Shown in pieces: positions 1-6,751 of a stretch of DNA of 6,900 nucleotides. Source of the DNA: Ekhidna sp. (GTDB lineage: Bacteria; Bacteroidota; Bacteroidia; Cytophagales; Cyclobacteriaceae). The stretch is taken from contig JABSPG010000212.1 of the NCBI GenBank assembly GCA_013214445.1, forward strand, positions 1-6,900. Reading direction: 5' to 3'. The notes beneath the pieces are model-generated. The model made no database searches, was not told the DNA's origin, and saw nothing but the letters and a program-made list of their open reading frames with translations. Both the position numbers and the translations under genes were made by a program. Positions within the stretch are counted from its first letter, which is position 1; each line of letters begins with the position of its first letter.

Positions 1-1
1 T

Positions 2-235
2 CCAAAGTCTGAAAGAAGAAAAATCAAAGGGATGGTGAAGCGAGCAGATAAAAAGCCAAAACTCGTACATGAAGTCATCGATTTTGTCAAAAAATCAGGA
101 GGACTGGAGTACGCCATTTCTGTGATGGAGAACTATCATAAAAAGGCCAAAGAAATTCTCAATACCCTTCCAGAAACGCCCTATCGAAATTCCCTAGAAG
201 ATCTAGTTCAATTCACTATCGAGCGAACAAAATAA
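2..235 (+). CDS. Polyprenyl diphosphate synthase, C-terminal end (5' truncated)
   Basis: This is the last 77 codons of a gene that enters from the left edge; the frame is open from base 2 and ends at TAA (233-235). The pattern L-x-x-VI-x-FV-x-x-x-GGLEYA, then M-x-x-Y-x-x-KA-x-x-x-L-x-x-LP, then R-x-SL-x-x-L-V-x-F-x-x-x-R, is the C-terminal helical tail typical of all-trans polyprenyl synthases (IspB/octaprenyl or GGPP synthase family). These enzymes condense isopentenyl diphosphate onto allylic diphosphates to build isoprenoid chains, for example the menaquinone side chain in this phylum. The two Asp-rich catalytic motifs lie outside the window, so chain length and activity cannot be judged. 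An ATG at 32 lies in frame but is probably internal, because family-like sequence continues upstream of it. The gene converges on the membrane-protein gene with only three bases between the stops. Confidence 0.78.
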   Translation, partial: PKSERRKIKGMVKRADKKPKLVHEVIDFVKKSGGLEYAISVMENYHKKAKEILNTLPETPYRNSLEDLVQFTIERTK

Positions 236-238
236 CTG

Positions 239-979
239 TCATTTATATACCAGGCTCCTAATTCCCTCAATAATAAGCGTTACCAAAACTAGGATTAGTA
301 CTACCGCAGCAGCTCCTGCAACTTCTGGAGTGTCTATCTGGTTTTCTGTAATACCGTAAGCTGCCCATGCCACCACTCCTCCAAAGATCGGATCTCGATA
401 TCGTATAATCATAACCGCACCAACTGCACCCGCCAAGGCCAGTTCCACGAAGACCCATACCGTTTTTGTCATCATCCAATTGTCCATTCCAATGACTGCC
501 TGTTCTACGCTGATATTAGCTAGAGTGGCTACCGTAATCCAACCTAAGTAGAGGCTGAAAGGTGTTTTGATAAAAAATCGATCTTTTATCCCTTGAATCT
601 TTCCGGTCTTAACATGCCTGTAAATCGCAATGAGGGAGCCAAGAATCACCGCCATCAATACCAAAGCCAAGGTTATCAATTCATAGTGCCATGCAAAAAT
701 CCAAAGAACATTGGCGATGCAATTCACAACAAAATGCCTATTGATCCTGGCAAAAAGTCTAGGGTCTGTGCTTTTGCTTGAAGCTTGATAAATCACATAC
801 ATTATCAGAAAAAAATAAATCACACCCCAAATAGAGAATGTGAAGCCTGCCGGAGTGAACAAGGTTGGATAAGCATCAGAAATTTCTCCTGTAGTGCGTC
901 CTCCAATGGGCAGGAAATTTGCCAAAAAATTAACTATCAGCACAACTATTAGAGAGACTATAGGAATAAATCGAGACAT
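239..979 (-). CDS. TspO/tryptophan-rich sensory protein-related multi-pass membrane protein
   Basis: A 246-residue integral membrane protein. The frame stays open upstream to an ATG at 1081, but that would add 34 polar residues overlapping the pgk start; the ATG at 979 opens directly into the first hydrophobic segment, so it is chosen. About seven or eight hydrophobic segments are visible, near residues 3-24, 44-64, 83-97, 101-120, 140-157, 174-193, 200-212 and 218-237. The motif F-TPAGFTFSIWG-IY near residues 41-55, the aromatic W-x-FAWHYE near 93-100 and P-x-x-LYLGWITVATLANI near 140-156 resemble the long TspO/MBR-related family often named tryptophan-rich sensory protein in Bacteroidota. 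Classical TspO has five helices and about 160 residues, so this is the longer relative and its ligand is unknown. The gene diverges from pgk across a 101-bp gap. Family assignment is moderately sure; the function is not. Confidence 0.72.
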   Translation of the reverse strand: MSRFIPIVSLIVVLIVNFLANFLPIGGRTTGEISDAYPTLFTPAGFTFSIWGVIYFFLIMYVIYQASSKSTDPRLFARINRHFVVNCIANVLWIFAWHYELITLALVLMAVILGSLIAIYRHVKTGKIQGIKDRFFIKTPFSLYLGWITVATLANISVEQAVIGMDNWMMTKTVWVFVELALAGAVGAVMIIRYRDPIFGGVVAWAAYGITENQIDTPEVAGAAAVVLILVLVTLIIEGIRSLVYK

Positions 980-1050
980 GCTACTTGTAGGTTTTGTATG
1001 CAACTGCAAGCTAATCGGATTGTTCAATGATCTATTTGAAAAAGGCTTCT

Positions 1051-1058
1051 TATGTTTG
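1051..1058 (+). promoter_or_regulatory. Candidate -7 promoter element (TATGTTTG) for pgk
   Basis: TATGTTTG is an exact match to the Bacteroidota -7 consensus TAnnTTTG and lies 22 bases before the pgk ATG. Transcription would begin a few bases downstream, giving a leader of only about 15 nucleotides. No convincing TTTG -33 element is seen at the usual spacing of about 19-21 bases; the nearest, TTTG at 1035-1038, is too close. The call therefore rests on one half of the consensus and the position. Confidence 0.42.
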
Positions 1059-1080
1059 CGACTAGTAAAACACAAGCACA

Positions 1081-2268
1081 ATGAAAACCATTCACGACTA
1101 TAATTTCAAAGGAAAAAAAGCTCTCATACGAGTAGATTTTAATGTCCCGCTAAATGACGATTTAGAGGTCACTGATGAAACGAGAATCAATGCAGCTATT
1201 CCAACGTTAAAGAAGATCCTAGAGGATGGTGGATCATGCATCTTAATGTCCCATCTTGGAAGACCAAAAAATGGTCCTGAGGATAAATTTTCTCTCCAAC
1301 ATATCATTCCCAACCTCAATCAAAAGTTGGGACTTGAAGTGAAATTTGGTGGAGATTGCATTGGTGAGACAGCAAAAAAATTAGCTAATGAGCTTCAAGG
1401 TGGTGAAGTGTTGCTGCTTGACAATGTAAGATATTACAAGGAAGAGACCTCTGGAGATGAGGAATTTGCAAAAAAACTTGCTTCACATGGCGACATCTAC
1501 GTAAACGATGCTTTCGGGACTGCTCACAGGGCGCACGCATCTACTACGGTTGCAGCCAAATTTTTCGCCGACAAATGCGCAGGAACTGTGATGCAAGCTG
1601 AGCTAGATAACGCAAAGAAAATTCTAGAAAAAGGTGAAAAGCCTTTTACCGCCATAATGGGTGGCGCAAAGATTTCGGACAAGATTATGATTATCGAGCA
1701 GCTACTAGATAAAGTTGATAATCTGATAATTGGCGGAGGTATGAGCTACACCTTCTTTAAGGCAATGGGAGGGAACGTTGGTAATTCTCTAGTGGAGCAG
1801 GACAAATTAGATCTTGCCAAGGAGCTGATTTCTAAGGCAAAAGGAAAAGGGGTAGACCTTCATTTGCCTAAGGATTCCATCGCCGCAGACAACTTCAGTA
1901 ACGATGCAAATACTCAAGAGGTAGATAATTACGCTATCCCTGAAGGATTTATGGGACTCGATATTGGGCCAGAATCTCGAGCTGTTTTCTCAAAAATCAT
2001 TGAACAATCCAAGACCATCCTCTGGAATGGTCCAATGGGGGTATTTGAAATGACCAATTTTGCAGAAGGAACTAATACCATCGCGCAAGCCGTAGTAAAG
2101 GCTACTGAAAATGGTGGTTTCTCGCTAATTGGTGGCGGAGACTCTGCAGCAGCGGTAAACAACTTGGGATACGGCGACAAAGTATCATATGTATCTACTG
2201 GCGGTGGTGCTCTTCTAGAATATATGGAGGGTAAAACGCTACCTGGAGTTACAGCTCTGGAAGCTTAG
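1081..2268 (+). CDS. pgk: Phosphoglycerate kinase
   Basis: A complete 395-residue enzyme of normal family length. It transfers the acyl phosphate of 1,3-bisphosphoglycerate to ADP in the cytoplasm, the first ATP-forming step of glycolysis, and runs in reverse in gluconeogenesis. All hallmark motifs are present: RVDFNVPL (17-24) and SHLGRP (57-62) in the phosphoglycerate-binding N-domain, LLDNVRYY (112-119), NDAFGTAHRAHAST (142-155), GGAKISDKI (194-202) with the nucleotide-side lysine, IGGGM (217-221), WNGPMGVFE (315-323), GGGDSAAA (351-358) and STGGGALLEYMEG (372-384). The substrate-binding arginines R17, R61, R117 and R150 are at the expected places. The ATG at 1081 gives the canonical N-terminus; no Shine-Dalgarno site precedes it (the upstream bases are A/C-rich), as is normal in Bacteroidota. 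The gene stands alone, with a divergent neighbour upstream and a terminator downstream, so it is probably monocistronic. Confidence 0.98.
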   Translation: MKTIHDYNFKGKKALIRVDFNVPLNDDLEVTDETRINAAIPTLKKILEDGGSCILMSHLGRPKNGPEDKFSLQHIIPNLNQKLGLEVKFGGDCIGETAKKLANELQGGEVLLLDNVRYYKEETSGDEEFAKKLASHGDIYVNDAFGTAHRAHASTTVAAKFFADKCAGTVMQAELDNAKKILEKGEKPFTAIMGGAKISDKIMIIEQLLDKVDNLIIGGGMSYTFFKAMGGNVGNSLVEQDKLDLAKELISKAKGKGVDLHLPKDSIAADNFSNDANTQEVDNYAIPEGFMGLDIGPESRAVFSKIIEQSKTILWNGPMGVFEMTNFAEGTNTIAQAVVKATENGGFSLIGGGDSAAAVNNLGYGDKVSYVSTGGGALLEYMEGKTLPGVTALEA

Positions 2269-2287
2269 AAGGAAACTAAAGTTTAAG

Positions 2288-2324
2288 AAGACCTCAGGTT
2301 TGATTGTGCCTGAGGTCTTTTTTT
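2288..2324 (+). terminator. Intrinsic terminator of pgk
   Basis: The inverted repeat AGACCTCAGG (2289-2298) and CCTGAGGTCT (2309-2318) forms a perfect 10-bp stem, extendable by an A-T pair at 2288/2319, with a 10-base loop and a run of seven T at 2318-2324. It begins 20 bases after the pgk stop. On the opposite strand the stem is not followed by a clean T run, so it acts mainly for pgk. Confidence 0.93.
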
Positions 2325-2339
2325 GTTTTCTGACAAAGA

Positions 2340-2354
2340 AGTCAACTTTTGACT
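2340..2354 (-). terminator. Weak hairpin after the porP-ompA gene
   Basis: AGTCAA (2340-2345) and TTGACT (2349-2354) form a 6-bp stem with a 3-base loop, 17 bases beyond the minus-strand stop of the PorP-OmpA gene. Read on the minus strand it is followed by TTCTTTGTC, only a broken T tract. It may end the surface-protein operon, but the stem is short and AT-rich, so this is a tentative call. Confidence 0.22.
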
Positions 2355-2370
2355 AAAACAATCCGAGGAG

Positions 2371-3831
2371 CTATTTGAAAATTATTTCTACTCTCCTATT
2401 TAGTGCCCTGCCCGCTTTCGTCTCATTCGTACTAATTGGTTCTTCTTCTCCCTTGCCATCTATGCTTAATTGGAATGAATCCACCCCCCTATCAGTAAGG
2501 AGGTCATAAATTGACTCGGCACGATCAAGTGATAGATTGTAATTAAACTTATCATTTCCTACCCCATCCGTATGTCCAACAATTACGATTTGTTTTGATG
2601 GGTCATTTAATAAGATGTCGCTGATTTGATCAATAATGGATACGTTTTCCAAGATTGGTTCAGTACTACCGAAATCAAAATTGAAGTACAATAGAATTGG
2701 CTTGCTGATATCAATATCATTCGTACTTGGCGTTTCATCTTGCTCGTCATCTATATTTGGTTCTTGTTCTACTTTCTCAGGCTCATTCAGCAGATCCTCA
2801 ATTTCGTCAGAGTCTCCCTTTCGAGCTAATGGGGGTGCGGTTCTTACATGACGCTTTCTTTTCCTCTTTGGTTTTCTTCGTTTCTTATACTTAAGTACAA
2901 TTTCAAATGCACCATCGTGAGTTAGTCCATTGAGAACTGGTAATTCATAGCTAGCACCTAGAGAAGTATTGCGAATCTGCCAAATTGCACCAAGGACTAC
3001 TGCCTCCTTTGCTCGATACTTAGCGAGTACAGCTAAGTTTTGTCCCCGCAATTGTCTGTTATATCGATATAAGTTGAGATCGGCTCTAACCCCTACAAGG
3101 GTATGTCTTATAGATCCAGATTGTAGGTGAAAAATTTCCAGATGATACGCTAATTTTTTCGAAAATCTTAGTCTATAAGAACCTTCAATCACCGTTCTAA
3201 TCGGGACCTTAGTACCATCTACGAAAGATGCATCCGGTCGATTAATATCAGAGACAGAGGCTCCCACTGAGCTTTTTACAGTTCCTGTTTTGTCTATCAC
3301 TTTCCAGTGCATACCTAGAACTGTAGAAAAATGACTGGTCTGAAAGCGATCAAACGCTTCTCCAGAAGAAATCCCAGAGTCAAAGCCAACACCTTCTACA
3401 AATTGACTGCCAGTAAAGAGTCTTTCAGTATTTACCCTAGCATCTACATATTTTAGCGAACCTCCAATACTCAACATATGGGGCCTAGCAAGAATAAGAG
3501 TCGAGGCATAGGTGGCTGCAATTTCATTTGTCTCAAAAATTCCTGCTTGCCCTGCTCTATCATTTCCAACAGCTAAACCTACGCTTGAAATTCTCTTTTT
3601 ATTCCTAAATAGTGGATAGTTAAAATCAAGAAAAGCTGTAGTTAACTCCACGCCATCAATGGCTCGCTGCGATCTGAAGATACTACTCGCCTCCATACTA
3701 TTGTTCTGATTAATCTTAGCAGGGTTTACAGCAGCATTGGCAAATGAATACATGCTATATCTATCCTGTTGTCCTTTTAGAATAGGTACAGCTGAGAAAA
3801 GGATCAATAGAGCAAGAATAATTCGTGACAT
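2371..3831 (-). CDS. T9SS PorP/SprF-type outer-membrane protein fused to an OmpA C-terminal domain
   Basis: A 486-residue protein in three parts. A signal peptide (about 1-20, cleaved near KG|QQ) leads into a PorP/SprF-type barrel (about 21-317), with the family-like opening Q-D-RYSMYSFANAAVNPA, SVGLAVGNDRAG and GGSLKYVDARV. A charged linker follows (about 317-376), first very basic (KKRRKPKRKRKRH), then acidic. Last is an OmpA-like domain (about 378-486) with LYFNFDFGS, VGHTDGVG (418-425), LSLDRA (433-438) and GRALNRRVEI (474-483), keeping the Asp and Arg that bind diaminopimelate in peptidoglycan. The barrel would sit in the outer membrane and the C-terminus in the periplasm. PorP/SprF proteins are known to serve export or attachment of type B CTD proteins, and the gene just upstream encodes one. 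The ATG at 3831 overlaps that gene's stop as TGATG, indicating translational coupling; a GTG one codon earlier is the alternative. OmpA and PorP are usually separate neighbouring genes. Confidence 0.88.
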   Translation of the reverse strand: MSRIILALLILFSAVPILKGQQDRYSMYSFANAAVNPAKINQNNSMEASSIFRSQRAIDGVELTTAFLDFNYPLFRNKKRISSVGLAVGNDRAGQAGIFETNEIAATYASTLILARPHMLSIGGSLKYVDARVNTERLFTGSQFVEGVGFDSGISSGEAFDRFQTSHFSTVLGMHWKVIDKTGTVKSSVGASVSDINRPDASFVDGTKVPIRTVIEGSYRLRFSKKLAYHLEIFHLQSGSIRHTLVGVRADLNLYRYNRQLRGQNLAVLAKYRAKEAVVLGAIWQIRNTSLGASYELPVLNGLTHDGAFEIVLKYKKRRKPKRKRKRHVRTAPPLARKGDSDEIEDLLNEPEKVEQEPNIDDEQDETPSTNDIDISKPILLYFNFDFGSTEPILENVSIIDQISDILLNDPSKQIVIVGHTDGVGNDKFNYNLSLDRAESIYDLLTDRGVDSFQLSIDGKGEEEPISTNETKAGRALNRRVEIIFK

Positions 3832-3980
3832 CACCTAACAAGATGAATGGTCCCTGAATCCTTCCCATTTAAAAGTACCTTAGATCCATCGACATGCAGA
3901 CCAGATACTTTCCAAAAGTATAAACCAGAAGGTTGATCTTTTCCTTTCCAAGTTCCGTCCCATCCGGAACCCGTAAGATC
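3789..3980 (-). repeat. Direct repeat copy 1: CTD end plus porP start
   Basis: This stretch aligns without gaps to 6709-6900 at a constant offset of 2920 bases. I count 11 mismatches over 192 positions, and 3904-3980 is identical in both copies. It covers the last 49 codons of the 892-residue surface protein and the first 14 codons of the PorP-OmpA gene. Similarity fades just below 3789. It has no inverted ends or transposase, so it is a duplicated gene junction rather than a mobile element. Confidence 0.95.
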
Positions 3981-6509
3981 TTCCAAGCTTTCAGAAGCAA
4001 AAACCAGGTTTCCTGCCCTATTGAAAACGCTAAAGGAAAGTGATTTCACTCCATACAGATCAAAGATCAACAGTCGGTCGTTTCTTCCATCATTGTTAGG
4101 GGTAAACAGATTCGGTACAAAACCTTGAGAAATCACCTCTACTCTCACCTCATCTCTCATTTCGCAACCCAAGGAGTCTTTTACCAACACCGTGTAAGTA
4201 GTACTGCGCAAAGGCGATGCAATGGGAGAAACCGCAAGGGAGTCATTCAATGATGCTGCAGGACTCCAAAAGATGCTATCGCCAAAATCTATCTCCGCTT
4301 CCAACTGAACAGACTCTCCCCTTCTGATCCTAAATAATTTTTCAGATACCTCCAGCGTTGGTGGTTCCACTTTAATCAGAAAAGTATCAATGATAACTTC
4401 TTTATTATCAAAACGTGTAGACACGACAATGGTGTCGGATTCAGAGACGACATATGGCTCAATGATGTTGTCACCAAGCTCACCATAAAGCGAAGAATAC
4501 CATTGGATCCTGGTATCGCATAGTGAATTTCTTTCCAGTGTAATCGTTTCTCCAACACATGCATCAATATCTTCATATGGATCGCGCAGGGGAATTCCAA
4601 AAGCTGAAAAATTATTTTCATAGTCAAGTTCGGCATATCCTGATGGAGGAAAGACAGAGTTTGTACTCAGAATATCTTCATCACTTGGGGGGAATTGAAT
4701 CGGAAAATTAACACTACCTGTATCGTTATATACAACAAACAAAGAATCCAACAGGTAATAGTTTGCGTAGATTCGAAAACTAAAATCTGCTTTTGCATAT
4801 CCTACATATTCATCAAAACCATAGACTATAGCACCTAGAGTATCAGCTAGTAATAGCTTGCCTCCTTCACTTGTCTTGGGGTTACTATCATAAAAAGCAA
4901 TAGGTGCATCCATATTGATCGTATCAAATGAATAATTATACAATTCTAAATCTACCTTAATGGTATCAGAGTCTATGCAGGAAACACTTGTTATGACGGG
5001 AGACCCATCTATTGTAGGGTCCAGCACTCTAAAACGAAAAGTGCACGAAATATCGGTACACGTCTCATTCGATGCTTCTAATACTACCTGATAATGACCA
5101 GGCTCTGTTAATGGATAAACCAATGTTGTATCAGTTGAGACAAGATCAGGAAACTGTACTCCAGATACTGATCGAGAACTCAAAGTCCATTTGTATGTAT
5201 CTGCGCCGTAAGAATAATTTACAAAAGTGATGGAATCAGTAAATAGTGAATCCGGTTGCTTTGCAGCATTTCTTCGCTTATCAGGAGAGAAACGAGCCTC
5301 TACTCCACAGGTAACCTTCACGTTCCTTTGAAAACTAGCAAAGCAGTTTTCGACATCATTCCACGCTTTTAAGTGGATGGTGTACCAGCCTTCATTTTCG
5401 AAGGTGTAGCTAAATGAAGCACTCGTACTGATTTTGACTTTGCCGTCATTAGGACTACCCTCCCAATCTCTCACAAAAGGAAGTAGATGCCATTCATAGT
5501 TTTTAAACACCTCCCATTTTGCAGTTAAGGTAATTGCTTCATTCACGATAATGGGGTCTTTATTGATCTCAAATAGTACTTCGCTTAAATCACATGGCTC
5601 ATCACATCTATCACTTAGTTCTGTATTTGCCAATAATGGATACTGTTTACCAATAAAAAATCGCATCCAATCAATTTGATCATGACTGAAATCAGTTGGA
5701 CAGCCAGAAACATCCATAAAATTGCTATTCATATCTAGCGTATCGGAATAAAAATTACCGTTACTGTAGTTAGATAAGGTATCTGTATCACACGAATTAT
5801 CGCCACATGAAATGCGGGTACTTTCATCTGGTGGGGTATCGCAAATCATATCTCCATCATACCAACAATTGTCGTTTTTGCAGGAAGAACTGGAGGTTGG
5901 TAAAAGCTCAAAATAGCTACCCATCATTCCAATCAATGCATCAGCATTTAGCATATCGAGAATGATTCCATGTCGTGTTACAAAACCAGCTGGAGGAATT
6001 CTCGCCCACCATCTTTCTCCACTGTACCCTGCCAATTCTCCTCTGATGTCATCTACAAGCCAAATATTAATATATCTTCTTTGATCCCATTTAATGAGAT
6101 TGATCAGGTCAGGTACTTCCAGATCCATATCAAATCTTCCGTAGAGCGATCGAACATTGTTGATCCCACTTGACAGCCCACCATCAGGAGTGGTTTTCGC
6201 AATGCAAAATCTAATTTTAGCATCTTTGCCATACTCTGTAAAAAAATCTCCTCTATTAGCAAAGGCTTGGTTTAGTTTGAAGATCATTTCGCTTAACCTA
6301 TTCGTATTGCCTTCCACTCTATGAAAAACAAGCGGAATTTCAATGACCTCAAAATTGGACACATTAGCTTGATCATTTCTCCACTCCAAAAATTCGGGTA
6401 CTAGCTCTCTTCTATCAAATGTAGCGCCCTCTCGACAGCCTGCGCTTTGTGCCGAAAGGTTAGAGACTAACAAGAGGGAAAGAAAAAAAAATATGATTGA
6501 GCTTTTCAC
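3831..6509 (-). CDS. Large secreted surface protein: degenerate M43 pappalysin-like domain, PKD/Ig-like domains, type B T9SS CTD
   Basis: An 892-residue protein from a GTG at 6509, chosen because it gives a clean Sec signal peptide (about 1-20, ending NLSA|Q) with AGGA three bases before it. An ATG at 6566 in the same frame would add 19 residues. Approximate domains: M43 pappalysin/cytophagalysin-like (53-290), with IPLVFHRV, YINIWLVDDI, CDTPPD (223-228) and NFMD (263-266); two PKD-like domains (310-400, 401-495); a CARDB-like segment (496-640); two Ig-like domains (641-715, 716-793, the latter with RSTTYTVLVKDSLGC); and a gliding-motility-type CTD (796-892), with VPNLFTPNNDGRND, FNRAGNLVF, WDGTWKGK and PSGLYFWKV. 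The zinc site expected at 194-204 reads GMMGSYFELLP, so every ligand of HExxHxxGxxH is gone and proteolysis is unlikely. Such CTDs route proteins through T9SS to the cell surface, and the coupled PorP-OmpA gene is the likely partner. A binding or adhesive role is inference. Domain borders in 496-715 are the least certain. Confidence 0.87.
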   Translation of the reverse strand: MKSSIIFFFLSLLLVSNLSAQSAGCREGATFDRRELVPEFLEWRNDQANVSNFEVIEIPLVFHRVEGNTNRLSEMIFKLNQAFANRGDFFTEYGKDAKIRFCIAKTTPDGGLSSGINNVRSLYGRFDMDLEVPDLINLIKWDQRRYINIWLVDDIRGELAGYSGERWWARIPPAGFVTRHGIILDMLNADALIGMMGSYFELLPTSSSSCKNDNCWYDGDMICDTPPDESTRISCGDNSCDTDTLSNYSNGNFYSDTLDMNSNFMDVSGCPTDFSHDQIDWMRFFIGKQYPLLANTELSDRCDEPCDLSEVLFEINKDPIIVNEAITLTAKWEVFKNYEWHLLPFVRDWEGSPNDGKVKISTSASFSYTFENEGWYTIHLKAWNDVENCFASFQRNVKVTCGVEARFSPDKRRNAAKQPDSLFTDSITFVNYSYGADTYKWTLSSRSVSGVQFPDLVSTDTTLVYPLTEPGHYQVVLEASNETCTDISCTFRFRVLDPTIDGSPVITSVSCIDSDTIKVDLELYNYSFDTINMDAPIAFYDSNPKTSEGGKLLLADTLGAIVYGFDEYVGYAKADFSFRIYANYYLLDSLFVVYNDTGSVNFPIQFPPSDEDILSTNSVFPPSGYAELDYENNFSAFGIPLRDPYEDIDACVGETITLERNSLCDTRIQWYSSLYGELGDNIIEPYVVSESDTIVVSTRFDNKEVIIDTFLIKVEPPTLEVSEKLFRIRRGESVQLEAEIDFGDSIFWSPAASLNDSLAVSPIASPLRSTTYTVLVKDSLGCEMRDEVRVEVISQGFVPNLFTPNNDGRNDRLLIFDLYGVKSLSFSVFNRAGNLVFASESLEDLTGSGWDGTWKGKDQPSGLYFWKVSGLHVDGSKVLLNGKDSGTIHLVR

Positions 6510-6601
6510 CTTTCCTACTTTAGCATTTGTTGCGATCCATATGAATAATAGCTGTGCTTTAAACATCACCTATGTAATGCGAGACAATGAAAAGGTTACA
6601 G

Positions 6602-6614
6602 TAATTGTCAATTA
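6602..6614. promoter_or_regulatory. Perfect interrupted palindrome upstream of the surface-protein operon
   Basis: TAATTG-T-CAATTA is a perfect 6+6 inverted repeat around one base. It lies 36 bases before the possible ATG at 6566 and about 93 bases before the preferred GTG at 6509. Its place between the porP remnant and the surface-protein gene would suit an operator, but it is AT-rich and may be chance. No TAnnTTTG promoter element was found on the minus strand nearby, so the promoter of this gene is not identified. Confidence 0.22.
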
Positions 6615-6697
6615 TTTTTTCCGAATTTAAAAGGAGAATTGTGCGCAATGGTCACTCTGACAAGAAGTGTTATAGCATTAATGATACTATGGGTTCA

Positions 6698-6751
6698 TCA
6701 GAATTTTCCAGCTAAGAAAAAGATCAATAGAGCAAGAATAATTCGGAACAT
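6698..6751 (-). pseudogene. Remnant of a porP gene (signal-peptide start only)
   Basis: An ATG at 6751 opens a 17-codon frame, MFRIILALLIFFLAGKF, ending at TGA (6700-6698) with a second in-frame TGA straight after. It matches the start of the intact PorP-OmpA protein (MSRIILALLILFSAV), and the DNA aligns without gaps down to about 6709, after which all similarity ends. Like the intact copy it begins in a TGATG overlap with the stop of a type B CTD gene. The rest of the porP gene is missing; the next 130 bases lead into the 892-residue surface-protein gene. It is best read as the stump of a porP gene left by deletion or rearrangement. A functional 17-residue peptide is possible but unsupported. 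Confidence 0.72.

Noticed and set aside
980..1081. N-terminal extension of the TspO-related protein to the ATG at 1081
   Set aside because: The extra 34 residues are polar, unlike the family, and would cover the whole pgk promoter region; the ATG at 979 leads directly into the first membrane segment.
4376..4636. An 86-codon minus-strand frame inside the surface-protein gene, and similar short frames over pgk and porP
   Set aside because: They overlap well-supported genes in other frames, have no recognisable domains and look like shadows of the real coding sequence.
6671..6690. Imperfect inverted repeat around CATTAATG after the porP stump, as a terminator
   Set aside because: The arms are only four bases beyond the 8-bp AT-rich core, they are asymmetric, and no T tract follows on the minus strand.
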